From positions 33,292-97,291 of the forward strand of contig CAJUAB010000020.1 in the NCBI GenBank assembly GCA_910583845.1: 64,000 nt of DNA, written 5' to 3'. Positions 34,186 through 43,375 of the stretch are shown here, one piece after another. A program made the position numbers and the translations under genes. The DNA is from an uncultured Acetatifactor sp. (GTDB lineage Bacteria; Bacillota; Clostridia; Lachnospirales; Lachnospiraceae). The notes beneath the pieces are model-generated. The model worked only from the letters and a program-made list of their open reading frames with translations. It was not told the DNA's origin and made no database searches. Position 1 is the stretch's first letter, and the number at the start of each line of letters is the position of its first letter.

Positions 34186-36774
34186 TCACTTCACCTCTGC
34201 ATCCGCATATTTATTCCTGGCTGCCGCATCCGGCCTGAATTGCCTCAGTATGGTATACAGAAGTTCATTAAAACGATCTTGATCTATGCTGCTCCCTTGT
34301 CTGGACGGCTCACCTGTCTCTCTGTCCCAATATTGATAGCCTATAGCTTTGATAAAAGGATGACTGACAAAATCCTCCATAAAATGTGAAGCCATCGGAC
34401 GCCTGTCCTTATCATGCCCCTCTTTAATTATAGTTTCCTCCGTCTTCTGATAAAAGCGGTCTTCCCTCAGCAATTCATATGCAACATGACCGTAGACTTT
34501 CTGCAAATACTCCAATATCTGGCTTTTATCCAGAATTTCCGTTTTATTAATGATTCTCCTGACGCGTTTCATAATATTATATGTCAGGTCAAGATTATAA
34601 AACGGGAAATGTATTTTATGTTCTGCGCTGCCATTCCAGATCGAGCTTGCCAGCAAATTCTTCCGCCAAGTCTCTATTTCCTGTTCAGTCGGGGATTTTC
34701 CTTCCCTTCTCTGATAATTCATAAAACCCCCGAGCATACTATCTACTATTTTGTCTGTTTGATTCCGCAGCTGTGACTTGCCGTCCTTTTCCATTTCTTT
34801 TCCCACAAAGCCCCAAATGTCAAAATCGGCCTTTGTTTTTTCACCATGAACGCTCACCTCCAACGAAAATATATTGCTCTCTTCTTCCGTTCCCCTTTTA
34901 AATTCCATCTCCCATAGGGGATCAATCTTATTCCCGTTATCATCATAATAGCTCGGAAATAGCATAGATACACATTCCAACTCTGGAATCAGCTTGGAAA
35001 AGAAATCTATCCGAATCTTTTTCTGCCTACCGCCTGCTTTAATCTTATATATGTATTTGAATTTACCGATATCTCCCTGATCAACCCATCGGAGCATACA
35101 TGGTTCCTTATAATCCATTGTATTATCCACCACGCCAGCTCCCATATTCTTAAACCAGTCTCCCCCGAAGGTATTACCCAGAAAGCTTTCCAGCCGTCCG
35201 ACCGCTTTATTCCGGGCCGCCTCGCTTGGATTGTGCATATAATCAAAATATTCTTTCGTCATTTCCGATGTAAAGGAAGCCAGCACACAGTGAATCAGCG
35301 CCTTATCACCATAATCCGCCCGACCTAAAGTATAGATGGCCTCCAGCAAATCACTGTAGCAATAATTCTGGTCATCCACAGAGTCAGACAGCTTCTGCTG
35401 TTCTTCCTGCCGCGTGACAGAATTTCTCCTGTTGTTCAGAAAATTAACCGCGTATTCCGCCCGCCGCTCAATATTGCGCCCCGAAATCAACCGGAATGTT
35501 TTCTGCTGCTCCAGGTTTAATATCCGAAACGCCATATTCTCATTGATATCCCTGTTAAATCTCTCATGATTCATATTATAGAGACGTATCCTTTCCTCCT
35601 CATCGCCCCCCAGGCCGTCCATGTCATACAGCGTTTTCAGGAAATCATTGTACTGGGTCAATTCCCTCAGTGTCTGCGGAACGCAAAAATGCCGTTTAAG
35701 TCCCACCGCATCATAGTATATCCCCATTTTTTCCGCAATTTTTCCAAGGATAAACGGCTTCAGAAGACTGCTTCTATCTGCATCGACAATCGTAGTCCTG
35801 TTCAGAATATTCTTATTGTCCGGCATATAAATCCGATTCGGCAACGGGAGGACCTTCTGTAAAAAATCACTGGAAAGACGTTCGGCCGGCTCTCTGTTTA
35901 ATTGGCTGCCCTTGATCCCCTCTATCCGAAGTGAATCTATAAAATGTTTATCACTTATAGTCTTCATCTGGGTAAGATCAGCCGCTACCAGGACGATCAC
36001 CTGGGGATTATTCAGATAGCGGTACAAATTTTCCAATATCCTATAGCCGCTTTCCATATTCAGGTCCAAATCGTCCACAGTGACCACAAGAAAGGAGTCC
36101 CCCTCCCTTTCGTTCGTTCCATGCCGCATATAATCCAAAAAGCTTCCTATGAGCTCATCACAGGATTCTTTCGTCTTAAGGCTGCTGGCCAGATTCTTCA
36201 GCTTGGCCAGCACCGTATCTCCCAGCATTACCCGTTTTTCCTTTGACTGCTTATAGCTCTTATATACCCTGTCAAATTGTCCAACGATTGCTTTGGCCGC
36301 TTCGTCCCTGCTGTCCCTATAGTCTCTGTAATCCGCCCTCCTCTCGTTCATCTTATCAAAGTCCCTGTACATATTGGCCCAGATCAGCTCAATGATATCT
36401 TCGTCTTTTTCCAGCAGCGAAGCGTCAATGCTTTTGAGCACATGAAACCACCCTGCATATTCCCTGATCCGCTTTTTGGGAAGCAATGTATCCCCGCACT
36501 CTCTTCTGTACGCTCCATACTGCCGTAAAATCCAGTTAAACTCATTTAGCGCTGTAGTCTTTCCACTGCCGCGCACACCCATGAACGCTATTATATTACT
36601 GGCCAACCCCTGCGGGATATCTCTGGCGGAAGCCATCTTATTTTTCCGGGCATTATTCCACATGGCCTCCAGGGCATTGGCATAACAGTTCATATAAAGC
36701 GGATATTTTATCTTCATATCCCCGCTCTCTTCTGTGCTTTCCAGATACACCTTGTATTCTTCCGATCCTTCCAT
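34186..36774 (-). CDS. rdrA: RdrA-like P-loop ATPase (RADAR)
   Basis: An 862-residue ATPase. Walker A GVRGSGKTT is at 66-74 and a Walker B with VVTVDDLDLN lies near 229-239; the rest is long, helical and charged, as in RdrA. The ATG 36774 is chosen because AAGGAGG lies 6 bases upstream; the frame could extend 8 codons. RdrA forms rings that feed RdrB in known RADAR. The gene lies 60 bp below an intrinsic terminator and directly above rdrB. No other nuclease or methylase domain was seen. Confidence 0.85.
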   Translation of the reverse strand: MEGSEEYKVYLESTEESGDMKIKYPLYMNCYANALEAMWNNARKNKMASARDIPQGLASNIIAFMGVRGSGKTTALNEFNWILRQYGAYRRECGDTLLPKKRIREYAGWFHVLKSIDASLLEKDEDIIELIWANMYRDFDKMNERRADYRDYRDSRDEAAKAIVGQFDRVYKSYKQSKEKRVMLGDTVLAKLKNLASSLKTKESCDELIGSFLDYMRHGTNEREGDSFLVVTVDDLDLNMESGYRILENLYRYLNNPQVIVLVAADLTQMKTISDKHFIDSLRIEGIKGSQLNREPAERLSSDFLQKVLPLPNRIYMPDNKNILNRTTIVDADRSSLLKPFILGKIAEKMGIYYDAVGLKRHFCVPQTLRELTQYNDFLKTLYDMDGLGGDEEERIRLYNMNHERFNRDINENMAFRILNLEQQKTFRLISGRNIERRAEYAVNFLNNRRNSVTRQEEQQKLSDSVDDQNYCYSDLLEAIYTLGRADYGDKALIHCVLASFTSEMTKEYFDYMHNPSEAARNKAVGRLESFLGNTFGGDWFKNMGAGVVDNTMDYKEPCMLRWVDQGDIGKFKYIYKIKAGGRQKKIRIDFFSKLIPELECVSMLFPSYYDDNGNKIDPLWEMEFKRGTEEESNIFSLEVSVHGEKTKADFDIWGFVGKEMEKDGKSQLRNQTDKIVDSMLGGFMNYQRREGKSPTEQEIETWRKNLLASSIWNGSAEHKIHFPFYNLDLTYNIMKRVRRIINKTEILDKSQILEYLQKVYGHVAYELLREDRFYQKTEETIIKEGHDKDRRPMASHFMEDFVSHPFIKAIGYQYWDRETGEPSRQGSSIDQDRFNELLYTILRQFRPDAAARNKYADAEVK

Positions 36775-36804
36775 TTTTATCCTCCTTATCACATTCATAT
36801 AAAA

Positions 36805-36836
36805 TAAAAAAGAGAGTTTTCATTGACTCTCTTTTC
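36805..36836 (-). terminator. Intrinsic terminator between the repeat protein gene and rdrA
   Basis: AAAAGAGAG (36808-36816) pairs with CTCTCTTTT (36827-36835), followed on the minus strand by a T-run (TTTTTTATTTTATAT). No good promoter lies between it and rdrA, so it may work as a leaky attenuator. Confidence 0.8.
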
Positions 36837-36857
36837 CTGTTATGCTAAATTTTTTAT

Positions 36858-38183
36858 TCAACTATGATCAAAAGCATCTATCATTAAATCTTTAAACCGC
36901 TCTATATTGACCCTGTTCTTCGATAATTCCTGAAAATCTTCTTTACGGTCTGTATATAGTTTGTCAAAAAAATGATTCTCATAAATCTTTTCTTTCGCCA
37001 TCGTTGCCAACCCCATGTTTTCACGCACTTTATCGTACCTATGTTTCTCATAGTAAATAATGCACTTTTGCAGATACGCTTTCTGCAGATATTCCAGTTC
37101 CAAAGGGTCCGTATACCCGATGGCATCCTTGGCCCGCAGCCTGTTTAATATGGTATCAAAAAAATCTACTGCCTCCCCATACTTTTTTTCCTGTCGGGCC
37201 ATAACCCCAAGTTTAAACAGAGAACGGAATTTTACACTTCTCTTATTAGAACGGCGGTAACATTCCTTTGCCTCATCAGGATATCTGCCATCTGTCTCAA
37301 AGTTTTTGCCGATCCAATAATATACGGAAGACGCAAAACATTCATTCTCAATATCATCCAACGCTACTGAAAACGCGTTAACCGTATCATTCGTCCTCAT
37401 CTTCAACGGTTCATAACATAATCCCATCAATACCTTCGCATTGGAAAAGCCCGGGAAATCCGCAATTAATTCCCGGCACTCCTCAAACATTTTCTCCTCA
37501 GAAAAATACAGGACATCCTCCATATAATCGCAGGCCATATTGGTCTTCATCTTTGTCCACAGCAGGGCATACATGTAGTGCGCACGCATTGCACCCATAT
37601 ACCTCTCAGCGCCGCCAAATTCGCTCAACTCCTTATAGGCCTTTATAAAGGCATCCTTGGCGTCATTTATAACCGCATTTTTCGTTTTAGAATAATATTG
37701 CATTGTAATAGAGTGTATGGACAGATAGTTATTTACAAAAAAAGGTATCAGCTCATCCAAGTGATATTGATCCCTTTCCACTTTCTGAGAGATTTGATAT
37801 AGAATATCGTTTATGATTTTTTCCAGACATTTCTTCTGGAGCGTACAATTGCCCGTCTTGATCAGATCGGATACCGCCCCCGCATTTTCATCATAGAAAA
37901 ACAATGTCTCTTCCGGCAGTCGTTTGATCAGATATTCATACTCCTCCTCATCCACTATGGGAGCCAGCAACGCTTTATTCTCAGCCCCCAGAGTCCTCTC
38001 CCCTATGAAAACACAGGCACTGCACTTTGTATTTTTCTCATAGGAGGTCTTATCGATCTCCCGGTCAAATAAAATGTCCTCATAGACAAGAACACCCATA
38101 AAACGGAAAAACTCAGACAGAAAAATGTAATCTGCCCGATGAATAATATCATGAATAATTCTGACTGACCGAATTGCACACAT
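36858..38183 (-). CDS. Helical-repeat (TPR-like) protein upstream of RADAR
   Basis: A 441-residue protein of unrecognised family. Residues about 1-110 alternate short hydrophobic strands and helices (VRIIHD, GVLVYEDIL, CSACVFIGE, ETLFFYDE) like a receiver- or TIR-type fold, but no catalytic residues can be assigned. The remainder is helical, with TPR-like pairs (RSLFKLGVMARQEKKYGEAV, KAYLQKCIIYYEKHRYDKV). It could sense or scaffold the downstream defence proteins, or be independent, since a terminator follows. The start has GGGAG very close; the exact start is uncertain. Confidence 0.7.
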   Translation of the reverse strand: MCAIRSVRIIHDIIHRADYIFLSEFFRFMGVLVYEDILFDREIDKTSYEKNTKCSACVFIGERTLGAENKALLAPIVDEEEYEYLIKRLPEETLFFYDENAGAVSDLIKTGNCTLQKKCLEKIINDILYQISQKVERDQYHLDELIPFFVNNYLSIHSITMQYYSKTKNAVINDAKDAFIKAYKELSEFGGAERYMGAMRAHYMYALLWTKMKTNMACDYMEDVLYFSEEKMFEECRELIADFPGFSNAKVLMGLCYEPLKMRTNDTVNAFSVALDDIENECFASSVYYWIGKNFETDGRYPDEAKECYRRSNKRSVKFRSLFKLGVMARQEKKYGEAVDFFDTILNRLRAKDAIGYTDPLELEYLQKAYLQKCIIYYEKHRYDKVRENMGLATMAKEKIYENHFFDKLYTDRKEDFQELSKNRVNIERFKDLMIDAFDHS

Positions 38184-38679
38184 ACTCCCACTTTCCCTTC
38201 ACTGATATGTAGACTTTCAAAGAAAAGTCTTTACCCTGATTGAAAGCAGGAGTAAAATACGACGCGTACGTTGTATTTCCTATGCAATAAAACTTTCTTT
38301 CCATCAACCGATCTCATTTACCATACACCTTCTCTACATCATATGACCACATCCCAGAACTATGCCTCATACAGGGCTATCGTTTGCATATTCTATTGTC
38401 ATACAATGGTCATCTATTGTTATGTCTATGTCACACAGGCTAATGCTCTGTTTAACTAGTTTGCGTATTCTCTGTACGCAAAGCCATTTTAGTTGGTGAC
38501 TTTAAACATTATGCCATCTATTTTTTTATTTGTCAATGGTAATTATGGCCAAATATTTTCGCATTTATTTATAAAACTATTTATGTGGGACTACACACCG
38601 ATTTCTTTGAACACCATAGAAGAACAGCCCGCGTGTAGAATCTGCCCGGCAGCATCATCGGACATCTCTTTGTCCTGTT
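38184..38679. other. Intergenic region with palindromes
   Basis: About 500 bp of AT-rich DNA with no credible gene. It holds a 24-bp near-perfect palindrome at 38255-38278 (AAATACGACG against CGTTGTATTT), a hairpin AGACTTT/AAAGTCT near 38211-38230 and an 8-bp stem TTTGCGTA/TACGCAAA at 38460-38482. The promoter of the repeat-protein/RADAR genes should lie here, but no consensus pair stood out. Confidence 0.55.
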
Positions 38680-39735
38680 CTAATCATCTTCACAATCAAT
38701 CATAATTTTAACGTACTCCTCCGTCTTGTCCCGCATAATCTCCAGCCCCTGCGGCAATCTCTCAAAAGGGAATCTATGCGTAATCAGGCGTTCCGGATGT
38801 ATTCTTCCTCCCGACAGACGCTCCAGCACATAGTGCCAGTCGTCCATCGGTTCCTGTGTGAAGGAGGAGTTCCAGCATCCCTTGACCGTCAGCTGGTTTC
38901 TCAGAATCTTCCAGAAAACCGCCTTATCCAGCTTCACATCACCATGGGGATTGCCTACCAGCTGCACCGTCCCCATAGGGGCAGTCAGCTCTATTGCCGT
39001 ACTGATTGTATCACTTTTGCCAATGCATTCAAAGAAAACGTCTGCCCCTGTACCGCCGGTCCTCTCCAGCAGCCAGCTTTCCAGATGCTGTACTCTGGTA
39101 TCGCAAAACTCTTCCTCCGCTACCCCCATCGCCATAGCCAGGTCTTTCTGCTGTTTCTTGTTTCCTATGGCCAACACATGCTCCATGCCTGCCTCCTTCA
39201 GAAACATGGTCAGCAGCAATCCTATTGCCCCCTGTCCATAAACCGCCACTGTCTTTTCCTGGCTCACCTGCGCCCGGCGCATGGCATGAACCGCCACCGC
39301 CATAGGCTCCAGCATAGCGGCAGCCTCAAAGCTGATCCCTTCCGGCAACGCAATCAGGCATTCCTGCGGTACCAACACGTATTCGGCAAAACCGCCGTCC
39401 GTCCGAGACCCCAAATAACTGTAGTTCCTGCACAATTCGTAATGCTTTTGCCGACAGGGAGCACACTGACGGCAGGGTATCAGCGGGAAAACTCCCACTC
39501 TGCGCCCTTTCCACTCCGGTGCAGCCCCGGTCCCCACCGCCTCCACCGTACCGGAAAACTCATGTCCCGGCACGGTGGGAAAAGTGTAGGTTCCCGTCTT
39601 GAATATCCTGGGGATATCCGAGCCGCAGATACCGGCAGCCCTTACCCGCACCAGCACCTGGCCCGGTCCCGGCTGCGGCATCTCTCTCTCCTCCATGCGC
39701 AGATCCTCTGCTCCATACAATGCATATACTTTCAT
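38680..39735 (-). CDS. Zinc-dependent medium-chain alcohol/polyol dehydrogenase
   Basis: A 351-residue oxidoreductase. AAGICGSD and GHEFSG give the catalytic zinc site; the CRQCAPCRQKHYELC cysteines bind the structural zinc. A nucleotide-binding VYGQGAIGLLL lies near 170. Galactitol-phosphate- and TarJ (ribulose-5-phosphate reductase)-like proteins share this pattern. Followed upstream by a TarI-like cytidylyltransferase with a 7-bp gap, so it most likely makes the polyol phosphate that is then activated as a CDP-polyol. ATG 39735 has GAGG upstream. Confidence 0.85.
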   Translation of the reverse strand: MKVYALYGAEDLRMEEREMPQPGPGQVLVRVRAAGICGSDIPRIFKTGTYTFPTVPGHEFSGTVEAVGTGAAPEWKGRRVGVFPLIPCRQCAPCRQKHYELCRNYSYLGSRTDGGFAEYVLVPQECLIALPEGISFEAAAMLEPMAVAVHAMRRAQVSQEKTVAVYGQGAIGLLLTMFLKEAGMEHVLAIGNKKQQKDLAMAMGVAEEEFCDTRVQHLESWLLERTGGTGADVFFECIGKSDTISTAIELTAPMGTVQLVGNPHGDVKLDKAVFWKILRNQLTVKGCWNSSFTQEPMDDWHYVLERLSGGRIHPERLITHRFPFERLPQGLEIMRDKTEEYVKIMIDCEDD

Positions 39736-39742
39736 ACATACC

Positions 39743-40462
39743 TCATTTCCCCATATCGCAGGCCGGTTTCCCATTTTGTATTTCCCGTTCAAAACGCCGC
39801 AGATCTTCCATTGTTGTGATCTTGTAGTTGCTCTCTTCCCCGGGGATCATCACAATATCCAGCCCGGCCAGTATGGCAGGCTCCGTGGAGCCGTTTATTT
39901 CCAATATCCTCTCCGGCAGCAACGCCCGGTTGGCTTCCAGATAAGCTCCCAGCCGAAAAGTCTCCGGTGCCTGTCCTGCGTATATGCATTCCCTTTTGAG
40001 CAGCCTGTCCACTCTCTGCCTTTTCTCACTATAATAAACCGTATCCTTCATGGGCAATACCGGCAGCACCCCATCATGCCCCGGCAGGGCTTCCAGGCTG
40101 CGCTCCAGCAGTTCCCGAGTAACCGATGGTCTGGCGGCGTCATGGACAATGACCACCGCCTGAGGCTCCGCATAGCGGCGGACATCTTCCAGACCGTTCA
40201 GAATTGATTGCTGCCGGTTCTTCCCAGGCAGAGAAAAACCCTTTAACTTTTCCCCCGCTCCCGCCAACGCCGCGCATTCCCGGGCCACATCCCGCCATTC
40301 CCCATCAGCCACGATCTGTATGGCGTCTATGCGTTTACTGTCTGAAAAAGGAAGCAGACAATATTCTATCAGCCGCCGTTCTCCCACTTTCAGATATTGC
40401 TTGGGGATATCCGCTCCCATCCTGCTGCCGGTTCCGCCAGATAGAATCAACGCTATATTCAT
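39743..40462 (-). CDS. IspD/TarI-family cytidylyltransferase (first copy)
   Basis: A 239-residue enzyme that transfers CMP to a sugar- or polyol-phosphate. LSGGTGSRMGADIPKQYL is the CTP-binding loop, and VIVHDAARPSV the substrate loop. Its operon with a polyol dehydrogenase and an epimerase points to TarI (ribitol-5-phosphate) rather than the isoprenoid enzyme IspD. The stop lies 7 bp before the dehydrogenase start, and its ATG overlaps the epimerase stop by 4 bases. Confidence 0.88.
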   Translation of the reverse strand: MNIALILSGGTGSRMGADIPKQYLKVGERRLIEYCLLPFSDSKRIDAIQIVADGEWRDVARECAALAGAGEKLKGFSLPGKNRQQSILNGLEDVRRYAEPQAVVIVHDAARPSVTRELLERSLEALPGHDGVLPVLPMKDTVYYSEKRQRVDRLLKRECIYAGQAPETFRLGAYLEANRALLPERILEINGSTEPAILAGLDIVMIPGEESNYKITTMEDLRRFEREIQNGKPACDMGK

Positions 40463-41124
40463 TCCGCCGCCACCTGCCTGATCTCATTGATGATATCTCC
40501 ATATGGCCGGTCCTTCCCAAACAGCAGTGTCGTTCCCAGGACGAAACCATCCACCCCCTTGGGCGCAAACTGGATGATTTTGTCCATGCTGCAGGCTCCA
40601 TCCCAATATACCTTGAACTTCATCTCGTTCTTCAGCTGCAGGAGCCTGTCTATTTTCTTCCCTACATAGGGCAGATACATCTGTCCCGCGTTGCCCGGAT
40701 TGACGGACATCACCAGCACCTTTTTCACAATGCGCAGCATCTCGTACACCGTTTCGATGCTGGTGCCCGGATTAATGGCGATACCGGGAATCATACCCGC
40801 GTCTATGATCTTCTGCAACGTGGTCGAGGGGTGGTACTCCGCTTCCGGATGTATGTACACCGTATCTCCTCTGCGAAGTTTTTTGAGAAAAATATGAATA
40901 TTGTTATTGGGGTGCTCAAGCATCAGATGCACATCCAAAGGTTTATTCGTAGCAGACGCGATATAAGCCATATCATTTAAGGACATGGCAAAATTGGGTA
41001 CATAACGTCCGTCCATGATATCTATGTGAAAGGAATCTATTCCCCCCGATTCCAGATCATGGACCTCTTTCTCCAGATTGCCGTAACCCGCGCACATCAT
41101 GGATGCCATCAATTCAAAAACCAT
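40459..41124 (-). CDS. Ribulose-phosphate 3-epimerase-like protein
   Basis: A 221-residue TIM-barrel enzyme. HIDIMDGRYVPN carries one acid/base Asp and metal ligands, DVHLMLEHP a metal His, VNPGNAGQ the phosphate loop, and YWDGAC the second Asp. It interconverts ketopentose- or ketohexose-phosphates and would feed the next two genes. Low similarity to the housekeeping enzyme is likely because PGNAGQ and WDGAC replace PGFGGQ and VDGG. ATG 41124 has GGAGG upstream. Confidence 0.87.
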   Translation of the reverse strand: MVFELMASMMCAGYGNLEKEVHDLESGGIDSFHIDIMDGRYVPNFAMSLNDMAYIASATNKPLDVHLMLEHPNNNIHIFLKKLRRGDTVYIHPEAEYHPSTTLQKIIDAGMIPGIAINPGTSIETVYEMLRIVKKVLVMSVNPGNAGQMYLPYVGKKIDRLLQLKNEMKFKVYWDGACSMDKIIQFAPKGVDGFVLGTTLLFGKDRPYGDIINEIRQVAAE

Positions 41125-41196
41125 CGTTTGTTTCCTCCATGAAATATTACCGCCGCTCACATTTTATACTGTCTTTCCCTGCGGCGAATCGTATTT

Positions 41197-41225
41197 ATTT
41201 TATCATTGAAATGAGAGCTTGTAAA
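41197..41225 (-). promoter_or_regulatory. Putative promoter of the epimerase/cytidylyltransferase/dehydrogenase operon
   Basis: On the minus strand TTTACA (41225-41220) and TAAAAT (41202-41197) are 17 bp apart. The start codon lies about 70 bp downstream. It gives this three-gene set its own promoter. Confidence 0.6.
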
Positions 41226-41244
41226 GTATTACGGATTCAGGAGC

Positions 41245-41522
41245 GATGCTTACAGCCAAACACAATTCCACGCCTGAGCTCTGCCTCCAGCGCCTCCACC
41301 CATGCGGGGTCCGGCCTTGATCAGATATACCTTGTCCGCCAGGTCCACACAGCCCAGGGTAAATATCCCTTCCGCAGCTCCTGCATCCACCACGATATCT
41401 CCCGCCTATACTCCATAAGACGCTTTGGCATAGCAGTGCGGCGAACGCCCGTCCTGTTCCATCACCACCGAGCGATAATAGCTGACGATCCGGTCCTCAT
41501 CCCATGCCCTGGGAGGATATCC
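41245..41522 (-). pseudogene. Decayed FkbM-methyltransferase fragment
   Basis: On the minus strand one frame reads SYYRSVVMEQDG, an in-frame TAG, then GDIVVDAGAAEGIFTLG and VDLADKVYLIK, the SAM-binding region of FkbM methyltransferases. It continues in another frame as DPAWVEALEAELRRGIVFG, so there is at least one frameshift and one stop. It resembles the intact gene at 51848-52957. Confidence 0.7.
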
Positions 41523-41998
41523 GGCTGTGCCTGTTCACTGAGCTGGCATACCGTGACAGACTCTATACCGAGGAACAGATCCGGCAGAGAAACGCCGTTT
41601 TTACAGAGCTGCTGGATGAAATGCGGCAATATGGAGCCGCCGGGGACGCCGAAGCTGTAATCTCCCGTTTCCAGCAGATCATTCTGGTTCTACAGGCTCT
41701 GCCAGACGCGGAATATACCGACAGAATGCTGGAGCAGGCCAATTTTGATCATGCATGCCTGCGCCATCACAGGGAGGATACCATTGTGGTATTGGGCGAT
41801 TCCCATGTGAATTTTTTCAGCGGCAACGAAGAATTGACATTTCTCCCCATAGGACAAAATATCAATGTCTGTCCAAACAGTACTCCCTACCCATTTACCC
41901 CGCTGCATCTGGGACCCTGTCTGGCTTATAGCTGCAACCGCCAGAGCCACTATGCCATTCTCTATATTCTACATCAGCAGCATGAGAAAGACAAGTGA
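41504..41998 (+). pseudogene. Truncated SGNH-like protein remnant
   Basis: Plus-strand frame of about 164 codons, opposite to its neighbours and without a ribosome site. It holds IVVLGDSHVNFF, an SGNH-hydrolase-type GDSH block, and FTPLHLGPCLAYSCNR, after which the frame loses character. The N-terminal part is missing where the FkbM fragment begins. It is probably a scar of an exchanged surface-polymer gene. Confidence 0.5.
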
Positions 41999-42056
41999 AG
42001 AATTCGATTCGGATACGTTAATCAAAATGTGGTTACTTTTATGGGGAAAATAGTGT

Positions 42057-42082
42057 AAAAAAGGGGCTCCTATGAGCCCCAC
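42057..42082 (-). terminator. Terminator after the DUF4422 gene
   Basis: GGGGCTC pairs with GAGCCCC around a 4-base loop, with TTTTTT on the minus strand. It is a strong intrinsic terminator and marks the 3' end of the long polymer operon. Confidence 0.88.
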
Positions 42083-42212
42083 ATCCCGTCTCCTATCTCT
42101 TAGTTTAGGCGGTTTTCTTATTCGCTGCTTCCGGCTTTTCCGATTTTGATCTGAGTGGCTTCTGCCTTTTGAAGACACCTTTTTACGGATTCATAGAGGC
42201 TGGCCGGGAAGT

Positions 42213-43304
42213 CTACACCAGAATGTCACATTGGGTATGTACAATATTCAGTACGCCCGCATTCTTCATAAAATACAAAGTTTCCAGAGTTTCTCCCATA
42301 TAACCAATATATCTGTCGTTTCTTTCACAGCCTCTTGGCACACTCAGTTCTTCTGTTCTTTCCAAAATCGGGAATAACCATTCGCAGTATTCCCGTAGCA
42401 CAGATTTCCTAGCCAATATAACATTATAATTATACAAATATTTTTGACTTAATACTTTCCGAAAATCCTCCACATACTCCGGCTGCAATTCTCTTAACGC
42501 AATAAGCAGCGCATTCCAATCAGAGTCCCTCAAATACCTGGCATGATGAACATTGATATCGGGCTCATACGGCATTGGATAAGGCAATACCACGTCCACA
42601 TCATTGTCCAAAAGTCTAAGCATATCATCCTTGTCCAAACTCAGCATTCTCCTGTACTGTGCCAATCCATAATACTGCCTTTCTGGTTTTTCCACATTTT
42701 CATCACCACACAACCGGTTTTTCCAAATCCAATAAAGCGCGGTCAACTCGGAATAGTTACCATTCTTGGCAGAAATATTGCATCCTTCGCTTTCATGAAG
42801 CTCACCCAAGTGCCGTTCTGACCGTTCGGTTCCCAACTGGATAGAAAGCATATAATCTGGCAATGAATACGATTTCCTTAATGCTTTATCTTTACCGGAC
42901 CTAGCTACAAAAATGCGTACAAACGCTTCATGACATCCAAAGGGCAGCGCAGATATGGGCAAGAATTTTCCTAATCTTGTATGGTACATCTTCATCAGTT
43001 CCGCCCACTGTTGAGAGTCAATCCTTCTGTGATATCGGAAATTATTATTTTCAAGGCTTTCTTCTATTTCTGCCTGGACACTCTCCGGTGTCGCTATCAG
43101 TACTTGAATATTATTTTTATCTTCTAAAGAAAGCTCAGACGAAAAAGAAGCCAGTTCTCTTACTGGAATATTTCCAAGTACAGCGGCATTTCCCTCTGTA
43201 GAAGTCACTAAAAAGCAACGAACATGCCTCTTGGGATATAAACTATTATATGCCTCATAAACCGCTAATGCCATTCCTTGGGCCCCAAACACTACTAAAT
43301 CCAT
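42213..43304 (-). CDS. DUF4422-type glycosyltransferase with N-terminal Rossmann-like module
   Basis: A 363-residue protein. The N-terminal about 90 residues read as a small Rossmann module (LVVFGAQGMALAVYEA). The C-terminal part carries the DUF4422 pattern: NYSELTALYWIWKN, YYGLAQYRRML, VVLPYPMPYE and NYNVILARKS. Such proteins are capsular galactosyl- or other sugar transferases. ATG 43304 was chosen because GGGAG is 10 bases upstream. It is the last gene of the polymer operon. Confidence 0.82.
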   Translation of the reverse strand: MDLVVFGAQGMALAVYEAYNSLYPKRHVRCFLVTSTEGNAAVLGNIPVRELASFSSELSLEDKNNIQVLIATPESVQAEIEESLENNNFRYHRRIDSQQWAELMKMYHTRLGKFLPISALPFGCHEAFVRIFVARSGKDKALRKSYSLPDYMLSIQLGTERSERHLGELHESEGCNISAKNGNYSELTALYWIWKNRLCGDENVEKPERQYYGLAQYRRMLSLDKDDMLRLLDNDVDVVLPYPMPYEPDINVHHARYLRDSDWNALLIALRELQPEYVEDFRKVLSQKYLYNYNVILARKSVLREYCEWLFPILERTEELSVPRGCERNDRYIGYMGETLETLYFMKNAGVLNIVHTQCDILV

Positions 43305-43375
43305 ATTATTCATACTCCCTATATTGTCAAGTGATTTCCCTTAAAAAATCAAGGAATTAATCAGGAATCATTTCA

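Noticed and set aside
39743..40462. Housekeeping IspD of isoprenoid synthesis
   Set aside because: Operon partners (polyol dehydrogenase, epimerase) and a second paralogue favour a CDP-polyol role, though the family cannot fully separate them.
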